64,000 nt of DNA from an uncultured Parafilimonas sp. (GTDB taxonomy: Bacteria > Bacteroidota > Bacteroidia > Chitinophagales > Chitinophagaceae), in assembly GCA_937892395.1 (NCBI GenBank), contig CALAGJ010000146.1, positions 1-64,000 of the forward strand, given 5' to 3'. Made by a program: the position numbers and the translations under genes. A model generated the notes under the pieces. That model was not told the DNA's origin. It saw only the letters and a program-made list of their open reading frames with translations, and did no database searches. This document shows positions 44,919 through 55,096 of this stretch, piece after piece (the stretch's first letter is position 1; each line of letters starts with the position of its first letter).

Positions 44919-47900
44919 TTATAACAATGCCCTAATACTGGCCCTACCCGTATGTATGACCCTTGTTTCTCCGGGTTTGCGGCCTTCATATTCAATGGAC
45001 AATTCAAGATTATTTAATAGGCGACGAGTAAAACCTAAATTCCATAAATAGTTATTGCCGGGTAGCAAACCCTCCAGCATGATATAACTTACTGCACTGT
45101 TTGTAAGACCTGTGTATTGAATATTATTCCAAGTAAATCCTGCGATCAAAGCGGTATTATTTCTGGCATTGTATCTTAATTCTGTGGTTATGCTACTGCT
45201 GATTGATTGCTCACCACCATATACTTGATTATTCTTTTTTTGCTGCCAGCTATATATGCCGGATATGCGAAATAAAGTACCATTGATATAACTCAATTTT
45301 GGATTCAATTCTATGGTCTGTATTTCGTAATTTCTGTTCGCAAAATTTGGTGTGGTCAATTGTAGATTTCCAAATTTTTGTGTGGCTTCTATGGTATAGG
45401 CTTTGGCTATATTCACTCTGCCTTTTAATGTATAAGTACTTTGCTGCTGTGTTTCAAAACCATAAGTAAGAATAGACTTATTATAATTTAGTACTTGTGT
45501 TAGGTCAATACCCCACACAGCAGAGTTTCTATTGTAGGATAAAGTATTGTTTACAACATACCTCAAATTGATGAGGTTTGTATCATTAATGCTTCCTTTA
45601 AATGGATTCAACGCAAGGTTATTGGATGAAGCTTTTTTTATAAATCGCTGTATCGAACTTTGCAATTGAAACCTTGTAATCAGGCTTCGTTTCTTATTAG
45701 CCGAAGGCTTATACCACACTCCCGGATTAAGCGTAAAGGCATAATTGAATTGTGTATAGTTTGCTTTTATAAATTCATTGGTTGGTGTAAATATGCGAAT
45801 GAATGTTGCTTGGTCTCTAAACAATGCTATCTCAAATTCATTAATCTGCTGTATGCCATCATTGTTATAGTCATTCCATGCATATTGACCTGTACCTGCC
45901 GGCACTTCCACATAGCTAAAATCTCTGCGCTGCTCTTGTCCACTGCCTGCTTCATACAATGCTTGCCCGGTGAGCAGTCCATTCCATTCCCTTACTGTAT
46001 ATTCTGTACGACCAAGCAAAGTTTTTTCAGGTACTAACCCTGATACCGGTGTGGTAGTAAGCAACCGTAACTCACGGTAGGTAGAGCTGATACGCCATTG
46101 GTGATTTGTGTTTGCTAAGAGCTCTGCTTGTAGTGTATAATTTCTACTACGGTCCGTTCGGAGCAAGTCTTTTCCTATTGGTAGTAAATCACTTCTTGTA
46201 AAATAGGTAAAGCCAAATTTATTGGGTTTTTGTGCATCAGTTTTTATCCAACCGGTCAGCACATCAAAGCCAAAACTTGCCATAGTAATGCTGTCAGAAT
46301 TTTTATACCTGCTTTCATTATACTCCATAAGGTATTGTCCACCAGCACTTATATTATTTACCTGTGCAAATGTTTTTGAAACGGTAATTGTAGGCTTCCA
46401 GAAAAATCCATTTTCAGAATTGGTGCTAAAATTTGTATGTTGTAGTTGAGTTTGTAGCATCCATCCATGCAGATTGATTTCATGCAGTAGTTCATTGCGT
46501 TTGCCAGTATATCCATCACCCCTTGTGTAAGAGGAATATTTGTACTTGAATAGATGTGTATTGCTGTCTTTTAATATGATTTCTGCGGAAGGAATTTTTT
46601 CAGCAGCAAATGCTGGCAAAAAATTCAATCCCCAATCCCTATAAAATTCCACAGTGCGCAAACGCTCTATTGTTCTAAAATTTTCTCCTGCATATTCATA
46701 ACCCAAATTAAGCTGTAGCTGATCTTCTTTTTTAAAAATGGATAATCGTCTGTTATGTTGTATCATCATTTTTGCAGCAATGCCATCATCATTTTTTTTA
46801 TCCGCTGATGAAAACCGATTGATATCATTTTTGCTATACGCCATGTATGAATGCACTTGTGTACTTGAATCCAATTGCCACCTTACATTTCCACTCACTA
46901 TGCGGAGCTGCTTGGGTGTAACCAATAAAATAGCCGGTTCATAATTGCCCTGTGGCACTCCGGCTATAGGTTGTACCCATTGAAATACTTTGCCATTTGT
47001 AGCATTGAAAAAAGGAATATAATTTCCCTTATTAACTCCCGTTTCTATAAAGCTCAATTGATATAAAATACTGTCCGCATTGTTGCTATACATATAGATG
47101 GTGGATACACTGCCATTATAGGCCGTATCAAGCTGTCTGTATAAAATCTTATTCACATCAAAACTATCTCTGATGGCACTTGGAAAAAATGCATTTTGAA
47201 CACTATCTCCTATAACCGAAAGAAATTGTTTTTGTGCATTGTCTAAGGTTTGATTGATAGGCGAATTTCTTGCATCAGACTGGTTAAAAACTGAAATACC
47301 AAAACTGACTTTGCTACCAATATCAGTTTGTGTAGCTACATACACCAGCGTGTTTAAATAGTTGCGATCCGCATATTCAAACTCTACTTGTATGCGTTTG
47401 TCTTTAGTTATCATTTGTTTTGGGGTAAAGGTGATCTCTGCTGTGTTGTAGTTGATGACATAGTCCTGATCTTCCCCACGCTGTAGTTGTACACCATCTA
47501 TAAAAACTTTTTCCGTATTGGCCAGCACTACAAAAAATAATTCATTGTTCGCTCCGGTTAATCGATATGGCCCTTGATTTCCCTCCAAGCCCTGAAAAAT
47601 ATTTCTGGTAAATCTACCTTTGGCAATAGCACCACTGGCTAATATGTTGGTTTTTATTTTATCGGTATTCAACAACTGTTGCTGCCAGTTGACACCTTGC
47701 AAGCGCTTATAAAAACTTAGAAAAGGAGAGCTGCTTTGCCGCAGGTCAATATCACCCAAATCCAAACTCCATGTATCTTTTTTAAACTGTAGAAGTACTT
47801 GGTCAAATTCATTGAGCTGCTGTGTATTGCCATCGGGCTGTATTGGAATATTATTATCAGTAATAGCAGCTGCCAGCAAAATACTATCACCTATATATCC

Positions 47901-48371
47901 ACTCAGTTGCATGTTTAACTGCGAGTTAAAAACAGCATCCTGATTATTTCCCACACTTATACTGCGGCCCAGGCTACCATTATAGTTGAGCTTACCAAAA
48001 TTAAAAAGGCCTTCATCCCTATTTTGCCTACTGGCAATAGTTGGCTGTATAGGAATAAAATTATTTTGAATACTATCAAACCTAAATCGTTGCTTAGTCA
48101 TGCCAAGTCTAAAAGGAAAACTTCGATACTGTATGGAGATGCTGTCATTCAAAAAGGGTTTGAGCCAGGTTAATGAAGCATTCGTATAATCAATGGTATA
48201 ATATGTACTATCTACACCGGGCATAAACAGGGTGCCGGGCACCATACTATTACTATCTAATTGGATAATTCCAGAAGCAGCAATTTTTTTCTGGCGAATA
48301 TTTGATAGCTGCGATATGGCCTTCAGGCTGCACATGCTACAAAATATAAACATCAGAAAGTATTTCATCAT
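44919..48371 (-). CDS. giant exported/outer-membrane protein, function unknown
   Basis: A 1150-residue protein with a signal peptide (1-20). The sequence is strand-rich throughout, with many Tyr/Asn/Gln alternations, and ends GRASIRALL. Around residues 285-335 it contains ELFFVVLANTEKVFIDGVQLQRGEDQDYVINYN followed by ITFTPKQMI and IQVEFEYADRNYLN, phrases that recall segments of SprA/Sov-type outer-membrane translocons, but it is less than half the length of SprA (about 2400 residues). A long beta-barrel is likely. The family is not firmly recognised. No partner gene is adjacent. Confidence 0.65.
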   Translation of the reverse strand: MMKYFLMFIFCSMCSLKAISQLSNIRQKKIAASGIIQLDSNSMVPGTLFMPGVDSTYYTIDYTNASLTWLKPFLNDSISIQYRSFPFRLGMTKQRFRFDSIQNNFIPIQPTIASRQNRDEGLFNFGKLNYNGSLGRSISVGNNQDAVFNSQLNMQLSGYIGDSILLAAAITDNNIPIQPDGNTQQLNEFDQVLLQFKKDTWSLDLGDIDLRQSSSPFLSFYKRLQGVNWQQQLLNTDKIKTNILASGAIAKGRFTRNIFQGLEGNQGPYRLTGANNELFFVVLANTEKVFIDGVQLQRGEDQDYVINYNTAEITFTPKQMITKDKRIQVEFEYADRNYLNTLVYVATQTDIGSKVSFGISVFNQSDARNSPINQTLDNAQKQFLSVIGDSVQNAFFPSAIRDSFDVNKILYRQLDTAYNGSVSTIYMYSNNADSILYQLSFIETGVNKGNYIPFFNATNGKVFQWVQPIAGVPQGNYEPAILLVTPKQLRIVSGNVRWQLDSSTQVHSYMAYSKNDINRFSSADKKNDDGIAAKMMIQHNRRLSIFKKEDQLQLNLGYEYAGENFRTIERLRTVEFYRDWGLNFLPAFAAEKIPSAEIILKDSNTHLFKYKYSSYTRGDGYTGKRNELLHEINLHGWMLQTQLQHTNFSTNSENGFFWKPTITVSKTFAQVNNISAGGQYLMEYNESRYKNSDSITMASFGFDVLTGWIKTDAQKPNKFGFTYFTRSDLLPIGKDLLRTDRSRNYTLQAELLANTNHQWRISSTYRELRLLTTTPVSGLVPEKTLLGRTEYTVREWNGLLTGQALYEAGSGQEQRRDFSYVEVPAGTGQYAWNDYNNDGIQQINEFEIALFRDQATFIRIFTPTNEFIKANYTQFNYAFTLNPGVWYKPSANKKRSLITRFQLQSSIQRFIKKASSNNLALNPFKGSINDTNLINLRYVVNNTLSYNRNSAVWGIDLTQVLNYNKSILTYGFETQQQSTYTLKGRVNIAKAYTIEATQKFGNLQLTTPNFANRNYEIQTIELNPKLSYINGTLFRISGIYSWQQKKNNQVYGGEQSISSSITTELRYNARNNTALIAGFTWNNIQYTGLTNSAVSYIMLEGLLPGNNYLWNLGFTRRLLNNLELSIEYEGRKPGETRVIHTGRASIRALL

Positions 48372-48448
48372 AGACGAAACAATAATAGGAATAAATTATT
48401 GCATGCAGATAGATGGCATATTTTAACTCATGAGAAAAGAAATTTTTT

Positions 48449-48524
48449 GGGCGTGCCCCTGCGGGTCGGGCTTTCGTTACAAATCCTCGCTGCGCTGCGG
48501 GTTTTCCACTTCAATCCCTCACGC
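48449..48524. repeat. dispersed GC-rich intergenic repeat
   Basis: GGGCGTGCCCCTGCGGGTCG, then CTCGCTGCGCTGCGG and CTTCAATCCCTCACGC. This wording is found as a dispersed intergenic element in many Bacteroidota genomes, from memory. It is much richer in GC than its surroundings and lies between two divergent genes. Confidence 0.65.
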
Positions 48525-48635
48525 TATAGTATGCATTGATGTTGATTGTAGCCATTGCTCAATATTAATGGGAAAGAACGTATTCATACTTTATGGAATC
48601 AAGTAGCTTCTTGCATCCTGTCAAAAATTATTGTT

Positions 48636-49625
48636 ATGCAGCAGCAACAATCGCTTACCGTTTATGTGCCTAAGCCATGTCATGAAAATTGGGATCAAAT
48701 GAACCCAACAGAAAAAGGAAAATTTTGTAATGCCTGTGCAAAACAAGTCATTGATTTTAGCCTGCTGAGCGATAATCAAATCCTGGAATTTTTAAACAAA
48801 AGCAAAACCGGTGTATGCGGCAGATTTGCAAACGACCAGTTGTCAAGACCACTGCAGCCGCTTGAAAAGAACAAGAAAAAAAGCCGGTGGCTTGCCATTG
48901 CAATGCCACTCCTACTCCTGTTTAATAAGAGCCGTTCGCAAGATGTTTTGGTAAAAGGAGATACCGTATATACAACTCAGCAATCAGTATCAGAAATAAT
49001 GGGCGATATTGCTGTACAAATAGAATCCAACGCAATCATTGAAGGTAAGGTAGTAGATGATACAGGCCAGGCTATTCCTTTCGCTACCCTACAAGTATCT
49101 GCATCACATTACACCATTCAAACAGATATTAACGGCATATTCAAATTTGACACGAGCAAATTATTGCCTAATACAAGAATTGTTATTGCCGCAGTTGGCT
49201 TTGAAACAAAAACACTTGCTCCAGAAACTTTTAAAAGCGACGCAACAATAGTTTTAAATAGAATAGAGTCAATGCTAATATGTGAGACTTTAGGTGTGGT
49301 GGTAACAGTTCAAAAGCCACCATTAAAAAAAACATTGTTATCCACCATCAAAAATACTTTTACCACAGATAGTTTAAAAGTATATCCAAACCCAGCCATT
49401 GCAGGTAGTATTATAAATGTACAAGTGAAACAAGTAGGGCAATATCAAATTTTACTCTTTGATGAGGGCAATCATTTACTGCACTATGAAGCCCATGATG
49501 TAGCAAACACAAATAGTATCATTTCTTATGAACTACCACAATTTTTGCCCCGTGGCATGTATTATATCAAAGCAGAAGAAGTGGTTTCAAAAAAATCATT
49601 TACCAAAAAAATAATTATTCAATAG
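48636..49625 (+). CDS. membrane-associated surface protein with CarboxypepD_reg-like domain and C-terminal sorting-like tail
   Basis: A 329-residue protein. The N-terminus has the Bacteroidota motif PCHENWDQMNPTEKGKFCNACAKQVIDFS with four cysteines, followed by a basic stretch and a membrane helix (about 80-97). Residues about 140-220 form a CarboxypepD_reg-like beta-sandwich (IIEGKVVDDTGQAIPFATLQVSA). The C-terminal 75 residues (VYPNPAIAGSIINVQV ... SFTKKIIIQ) match a type IX secretion sorting domain. ATG 48636 is chosen at the conserved motif. Confidence 0.8.
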   Translation: MQQQQSLTVYVPKPCHENWDQMNPTEKGKFCNACAKQVIDFSLLSDNQILEFLNKSKTGVCGRFANDQLSRPLQPLEKNKKKSRWLAIAMPLLLLFNKSRSQDVLVKGDTVYTTQQSVSEIMGDIAVQIESNAIIEGKVVDDTGQAIPFATLQVSASHYTIQTDINGIFKFDTSKLLPNTRIVIAAVGFETKTLAPETFKSDATIVLNRIESMLICETLGVVVTVQKPPLKKTLLSTIKNTFTTDSLKVYPNPAIAGSIINVQVKQVGQYQILLFDEGNHLLHYEAHDVANTNSIISYELPQFLPRGMYYIKAEEVVSKKSFTKKIIIQ

Positions 49626-49749
49626 GAAATGAATAGGCACTTTATTCTTCTAAAGATCAAAAAAGAATTTCCTCATTCATATTCCTTTTCCTCATTTCAA
49701 AAAACTATTTGTTATTTGCAGCCATTCAAATTATACCAAATAGATTCTA

Positions 49750-50754
49750 ATGAAACTTGTATCTTATTTAAAAGATGGCCATGATCAATTGGCGTTTTAT
49801 CATAATGAACATGTATATGATGCAGATTTAATGCATCCGGAACTGCCCGGTGCCATGAATATGTTTTTAAATTATTGGGATGAAAATTTTCCCATTGCAC
49901 AATCTGTACATCAAGCCATTGTAGATGGTAGAATGGGTGAAAATATGGCCATACCCTTAGCTGATGTGGCATTGCTGGCACCTGTACCTTTTCCTACCAG
50001 TTGTAGGGATGGATATGCATTTAGACAGCATGTGGCAGCAGCTCGTAGAAACAGAAATGTACCCATGATTCCTGAGTTTGATCAATACCCAATTTTCTAT
50101 TTCACCAATCACCAGAGCATACAAGGGCCGGGAGCCATCAGTTGTATGCCGGATCATTTTGAAAAGTTGGATTTTGAATTGGAAGCAGCTATTGTTATTT
50201 GTAAAACAGGAAGAAATATTGCTGCGGCAGATGCCGATAAATATATTGGTGGTTTGATGATCATGAACGACATGAGTGCAAGGCGTTTACAAATGGAAGA
50301 AATGCTGCTCAACCTGGGCCCTGCAAAAGGAAAAGATTTTTCAACCGTCATAGGACCTTGGTTAGTAACCTTAGATGAGTTAGCAGCTTTTGAAATACCT
50401 GCCAAAGAAAATCACACAGGAAAGAGCTGGAACCTCGCCATGAAATGCCGGGTCAATGGCATACCAGTAAGCGAAGGTAATATAGGAGATATGGACTGGA
50501 CCTTTGCAGAAATAATAGAAAGAGCATCTTACGGTGTTACGCTTCATGCAGGAGATGTAATAGGAAGTGGTACCGTGGGCACGGGATGTTTTTTGGAATT
50601 AAATGGCACCGGAAAATTCAATGATCCAAACTATACAGAGCAATGGCTGCAAGAGGGCGATATTGTTGAAATGGAAATTGATGGTTTAGGACTGCTCGGC
50701 AATGAAATTATTAAAGAAGAAAGCGATTGCTCTATCCTCAGATTAAAAAAATAG
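49750..50754 (+). CDS. fumarylacetoacetate hydrolase family protein
   Basis: A 334-residue FAH-family enzyme. The metal-binding acidic residues are visible in FELEAAIVI, and NDMSARRLQ, GKDFSTVIGPWLVT and GSGTVGTGC are typical of the fold. It cleaves or decarboxylates a beta-diketone-type acid; FAH, acylpyruvase and catabolic hydratase/isomerase activities all occur in the family. It lies 16 bases upstream of neuB but is probably not part of sugar synthesis. Confidence 0.85.
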   Translation: MKLVSYLKDGHDQLAFYHNEHVYDADLMHPELPGAMNMFLNYWDENFPIAQSVHQAIVDGRMGENMAIPLADVALLAPVPFPTSCRDGYAFRQHVAAARRNRNVPMIPEFDQYPIFYFTNHQSIQGPGAISCMPDHFEKLDFELEAAIVICKTGRNIAAADADKYIGGLMIMNDMSARRLQMEEMLLNLGPAKGKDFSTVIGPWLVTLDELAAFEIPAKENHTGKSWNLAMKCRVNGIPVSEGNIGDMDWTFAEIIERASYGVTLHAGDVIGSGTVGTGCFLELNGTGKFNDPNYTEQWLQEGDIVEMEIDGLGLLGNEIIKEESDCSILRLKK

Positions 50755-50770
50755 CAAGTAAAAATTTTTC

Positions 50771-51769
50771 ATGATAATAGCTGAAATTGGACAAGCACAC
50801 GATGGTAGTTTGGGCATGGCTCATGCATACATCAATGCCTTAAAAAATACTGGCGTGCAAGCTATAAAATTTCAGCTGCATATAGCTAATGCAGAAAGCA
50901 GCAGTGCTGAGCCATTTAGGATACCATTTAGTTATGAAGATGCTACTCGGTTTGATTATTGGAAGCGCATGGAGTTTTCGCTGGAACAATGGAGAACGCT
51001 CAAAGCCCATTGCGAAGCGGATGGTATGGAGTTTATTTGTTCTCCATTTTCAAATGCGGCAGTAGATGTTTTGGAAGTCTTAAATGTGCAGCAATATAAA
51101 ATTGGATCTGGCGAAGTAACCAATCATTTATTGTTAGAAAAAATTGCTACTACAAAAAAGCCGGTCATCCTTTCAAGTGGCATGAACAACTGGAATGAAT
51201 TAGATGCGGCCATTCAAATATTTCAAGAAAAAAATATTCACGTCTCCCTCTTGCAATGCACCACTGCATATCCATCATTGCCCACGCAGTGGGGGCTGAA
51301 TAATATAAGTATGATGAAAGAAAGGTATCATATACCTATAGGATATTCAGATCATAGTGGAGATATTTTTGCATGTATGGCAGCGGCGGCTTTGGGTGCT
51401 GATTTGTTTGAGTTTCATGTCGTTTTTGATCAGGGTATGTTTGGACCAGATGCTACATCGTCCATTCCCATGCACAAGGTAAAACAATTGACTACTGGTA
51501 TATCATCTGTACAAAAAGCAATGCAACATCCGGTTGATAAAAATGAATTAGCGGCAATGGAAGATATAAAATCTATGTTTGAAAAATCTTTGGCAGTTAA
51601 TCAATACTTACCTGCCGGCACTGTCTTACAATTTGAACATTTGGAAGCAAAAAAGCCCTCAGATATGGGCATTGCCGCAGGCAGATATAAAGAAATAATT
51701 GGCAGAAAATTATTACATGAAAAACAGCAATGGAGTTTTTTGAATGTAGCAGATTTAAACCCCGAATAA
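50771..51769 (+). CDS. neuB: NeuB-family nonulosonate synthase
   Basis: A 332-residue enzyme that condenses a 2-acetamido sugar with phosphoenolpyruvate to give a nine-carbon sialic-acid-like sugar. It starts MIIAEIGQAHDGSLGMAHAYI, contains IKFQLH, YKIGSGEVTN, KPVILSSGM, LLQCTTAYPS and IGYSDHSGD, and ends with an SAF (antifreeze-like) domain (LPAGTVLQFEHLEAKKPSDMGI). The stop and the neuC start are adjacent (TAA then ATG), so the two are coupled. The exact sugar cannot be told from sequence. Confidence 0.9.
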   Translation: MIIAEIGQAHDGSLGMAHAYINALKNTGVQAIKFQLHIANAESSSAEPFRIPFSYEDATRFDYWKRMEFSLEQWRTLKAHCEADGMEFICSPFSNAAVDVLEVLNVQQYKIGSGEVTNHLLLEKIATTKKPVILSSGMNNWNELDAAIQIFQEKNIHVSLLQCTTAYPSLPTQWGLNNISMMKERYHIPIGYSDHSGDIFACMAAAALGADLFEFHVVFDQGMFGPDATSSIPMHKVKQLTTGISSVQKAMQHPVDKNELAAMEDIKSMFEKSLAVNQYLPAGTVLQFEHLEAKKPSDMGIAAGRYKEIIGRKLLHEKQQWSFLNVADLNPE

Positions 51770-52924
51770 ATGCCAAGAAAAATTTGTGTTACCATTACAG
51801 CAAGGCCAAGTTATAGCAGGATAAAAACTGCACTGCAAGCTATTCAACAGCATCCTGATTTGGAACTACAGGTGGTATTAGCCGGCTCAGCATTACTCAG
51901 TAGATATGGAGATATGAGCACCATTTTGCAGCAAGATGGCATACCTGTACATGAAAAAGTATTGATGCTGATTGAAGGAGAAAACCCAACAGCAATGGCA
52001 AAGACTACAGGCTTGGGTTTGATAGAACTCAGTACTGTTTTTCAAAACCTACAGCCGGATGCCGTATTGGTGGTAGCAGACAGATACGAAACAATAGCAG
52101 TCAGCATTGCGGCAGCTTATCAAAATATTCCACTCATACATGTGCAGGGCGGGGAAATAACAGGAAATATTGATGAGAAGGTGCGCCATGCCAATACAAA
52201 GCTTGCAGATATACATCTTACCGCCTCCGATGCCGCAAGGCAAAGAGTGATAAAATTGGGCGAAGACCCGGCCTATGTATTCAATACAGGATGCCCTTCA
52301 ATAGATATTGCAAAATCTGTATTACAAAATCCATCATTCGATTTTGATCCGTATCAAAAATATGGCGGTGTGGGCATGATGCCCGATTTAAGTAATGGTT
52401 ATATTGTCGTAATGCAGCATCCGGTTACTACCGAATATGAAATGGCAAAAACGCAAATCTCCATTACTTTGAGAGCCTTGCACCAGCAAGCATTACCCGT
52501 ATTATGGTTTTGGCCAAATGTGGATGCAGGTGCAGATGGCACTTCACAAGGCATACGTGCATACCGCGAAAACAATGTATTGTCTCAATTTCATTTTTTT
52601 AAAAATATGATGCCCGATGATTTTTTGAAACTCTTGTATCATGCAAAATGCTTTGTGGGTAATAGTAGTGTTGGCATCAGGGAATGTGCCTACCTGGGTG
52701 TGCCGGTCATCAATATTGGCAACAGACAGCAAGATAGAGACAGGGCTGTGAATGTATGCGATGTGCCCTGCGAATTTGAAGCCATTCAACTGGCAATACA
52801 TCATAGCATCATGTTGGAAAGACCTCCATCTTCCAACTTGTATGGTGATGGGCATGCCGGAGAAAATATTGCATCAGTACTGGCATCCGTACCTTTGCGC
52901 TTTCATAAAAAAATCATGTTTTAG
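51770..52924 (+). CDS. neuC: UDP-N-acetylglucosamine 2-epimerase (hydrolysing), NeuC-like
   Basis: A 384-residue enzyme of the WecB/NeuC fold that converts UDP-GlcNAc (or a modified form) to UDP plus the 2-epimer. Motifs: VTITARPSYSRI, LVVADRYETIAVSIAA, HVQGGEITGNIDEKVRHANTKLADIH, TGCPSIDIA, VMQHPVTTE, and FVGNSSVGIRECAYLGVPVINIG. It supplies the N-acetylmannosamine-type substrate for NeuB. Middle gene of the neuBCA set. Confidence 0.9.
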   Translation: MPRKICVTITARPSYSRIKTALQAIQQHPDLELQVVLAGSALLSRYGDMSTILQQDGIPVHEKVLMLIEGENPTAMAKTTGLGLIELSTVFQNLQPDAVLVVADRYETIAVSIAAAYQNIPLIHVQGGEITGNIDEKVRHANTKLADIHLTASDAARQRVIKLGEDPAYVFNTGCPSIDIAKSVLQNPSFDFDPYQKYGGVGMMPDLSNGYIVVMQHPVTTEYEMAKTQISITLRALHQQALPVLWFWPNVDAGADGTSQGIRAYRENNVLSQFHFFKNMMPDDFLKLLYHAKCFVGNSSVGIRECAYLGVPVINIGNRQQDRDRAVNVCDVPCEFEAIQLAIHHSIMLERPPSSNLYGDGHAGENIASVLASVPLRFHKKIMF

Positions 52925-52955
52925 TGAAGTGTGATTCAATACAAAATGTGGATTG

Positions 52956-53666
52956 ATGAAAATCCTTGGCATCATACCGGCACGTAGTGGCAGCAAAGGC
53001 ATACCGGGTAAAAACAGCAAGCTTTTACAAGGTCATCCTTTGATACATTATACGGCAGCAAGTGCGGCAAAATCTGCTCTGCTAAGTACCTGCATAGTCA
53101 GTACAGATAGCCAAGCCATAGCAGCATCAGTGCAATCTTTTGGGATACAAGCACCATTTATAAGGCCTCCTGCATTGGCGCTGGATAGCACACCTTCGAT
53201 TGACGTGGTGGTGCATGCTTTGAACTATTTTGAAAGCAACAATATTTTTTTTGATGCCATCTGTTTATTGCAACCTACTTCACCTTTTCGCCTGCCGGGA
53301 TTTATTGATGATTGCATAAAAAAATTTATAGATACAAATGCGGATACACTTTTCAGCACGCAGCCGGTGCCGCATACCTATCATCCGAATTGGGTGTTTA
53401 AAAAAACCGAGCATGATTTTTTAGTGCATGCCTGCGGCAACGAAGAAATGATTGCTCAAAGACAATTGCTTCCGGAAGCATACATCAGGGATGGCAGTAT
53501 ATATATCGTGAAAACAACCTGTGTGCAGGGGAGAAAAACATTCTACGGAAATAAGATGACTCATCTGCCTTCCCCACCACAGTGGTATGTAAATATTGAC
53601 ACACCCCATGATTGGGAAAGGGCAGAACTTATAGCCAAAGCATACATAGATCAAGTAGGGATTTAA
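52956..53666 (+). CDS. neuA: acylneuraminate cytidylyltransferase, NeuA-like
   Basis: A 236-residue CMP-nonulosonate synthetase that activates the NeuB product with CTP. It starts KILGIIPARSGSKGIPGKN (nucleotide-binding loop), with STDSQAIA, LLQPTSPFR, YIRDGSIYI and NIDTPHDWERAE. ATG 52956 is the real start; the frame opens three bases earlier with TTG. No glycosyltransferase for the CMP-sugar is adjacent. The stop lies 6 bases from the convergent MFS gene. Confidence 0.9.
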   Translation: MKILGIIPARSGSKGIPGKNSKLLQGHPLIHYTAASAAKSALLSTCIVSTDSQAIAASVQSFGIQAPFIRPPALALDSTPSIDVVVHALNYFESNNIFFDAICLLQPTSPFRLPGFIDDCIKKFIDTNADTLFSTQPVPHTYHPNWVFKKTEHDFLVHACGNEEMIAQRQLLPEAYIRDGSIYIVKTTCVQGRKTFYGNKMTHLPSPPQWYVNIDTPHDWERAELIAKAYIDQVGI

Positions 53667-53672
53667 GCAAGG

Positions 53673-54941
53673 TCAATGACCCACAGATTTCATATTGCCA
53701 GACACAACATCTTTTTGTTGCAGCTTATTAAAAGTAACCATTGCTATGAGCAATAGCGCCATGGGAATGATTGAAAAATAAAATGCCGTAGAACCGTCAT
53801 ATTGCTGAAATACTTTGCCGGTAATAACAGAACCCAAGCTGCCACCAATTGCAGAAAATACGATAATGAGCCCTGCCATAAACCCATGTTTTGGTTTTGG
53901 CAAAGTGCTAAGTATTACCGAATTTAATGCAGGATAGATAGGGGCGAGTACCAAACCAATCAGCGGGAAAATAAAGGCTACCAAAGGCACATCTGATAGT
54001 TTATCAATACCATTTCCAGTATAGGTAGCTTGAAAGTTTTTAATAATCGGCATACTGACTAACACGAGTATTCCTGCAATGATGATGCAGCCCATCAGTA
54101 CATAAATCCATTTTAGTTTTTGCAATACAAATCCTGCCAGCAATCTGCCCACAGCTATAGAGCCAGCCAATATACTTGCCATACGTATGCTAAGTATTTC
54201 TGATAGTTTTAAAACACTGTTATTGAATGTTGGTAGCCAACTCATAATGCTCTGCTCCAGCAGTACATAAATGAATGCACACACCAAAAAAACGACTACT
54301 GCCCGCTGTCCCATTAACTTAAACATGGCAGCAAAATCGATCCTATTTTCTGCTGCATTTGATTGTGCTTCAGATTCATCCAACGGACTAATCCATAACA
54401 ACAAAAGTGCAATCAAGGATAATGCCCCCAATAAGAAATATACATTGAGCCAAGATACCGATGCTGGATTGGAACTATCTATGAATAATGGAAATGTAAA
54501 ATATCCTGCCACTATACCAATACCAAAACAACTCTCCGTATAGCTCATTAAGCCCAAATGCTCTTTTTCATTTTTTGTGATGAGGCCAATGGCACCATAT
54601 ACTGACATTTTTATCAATGCAAACCCGGAGCCTATGCTGGCAAATAATAACTCCACCATTACGAGGCTGTTTGTAAAGGGCATAACGAAGCATATAATAG
54701 ATACAACGCCCAATGCAATCAACATTGCTTTTTTATATCCAATTCTTGTTATAAATGAGGTAACTAAAAATGATACTATGGCAATACTCATATCCTTAAA
54801 TGGCTCCAGTACAGATGCGGCAGATTCACCAATACTAAAACTTTTTTGCACCAACAATATCACAGTGCCCACACTATTGAGTAATTGTGCAAACACAAAA
54901 TAATTCAGAAATAAAGACAACTTAATTTTCCAATGCTGCAT
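53673..54941 (-). CDS. MFS transporter
   Basis: A 422-residue permease with about 12 membrane helices (FLNYFVFAQLLNSVGTVILLV at the start, ALLLIAMVTF near the end). The arrangement of charges and the GSGFALIKMSVYGAIGLIT and GSLGSVITGK segments fit the major facilitator superfamily. The substrate is not clear; sugars are possible given the neu genes next door, but it is transcribed in the opposite direction. Confidence 0.85.
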   Translation of the reverse strand: MQHWKIKLSLFLNYFVFAQLLNSVGTVILLVQKSFSIGESAASVLEPFKDMSIAIVSFLVTSFITRIGYKKAMLIALGVVSIICFVMPFTNSLVMVELLFASIGSGFALIKMSVYGAIGLITKNEKEHLGLMSYTESCFGIGIVAGYFTFPLFIDSSNPASVSWLNVYFLLGALSLIALLLLWISPLDESEAQSNAAENRIDFAAMFKLMGQRAVVVFLVCAFIYVLLEQSIMSWLPTFNNSVLKLSEILSIRMASILAGSIAVGRLLAGFVLQKLKWIYVLMGCIIIAGILVLVSMPIIKNFQATYTGNGIDKLSDVPLVAFIFPLIGLVLAPIYPALNSVILSTLPKPKHGFMAGLIIVFSAIGGSLGSVITGKVFQQYDGSTAFYFSIIPMALLLIAMVTFNKLQQKDVVSGNMKSVGH

Positions 54942-55096
54942 GGTATTGATTTAGGGCTACAAGATAGGGCTATAAAAGATAAGCATGCAGTGGGCCGAAG
55001 TTGTGATGCTAAGTGTACATCATTTTACCGGATGCTGGTTAATCAATTTAGATAGAAAATGCTGGGGCAAATAACATCAGCACTTATTTTTACCAG

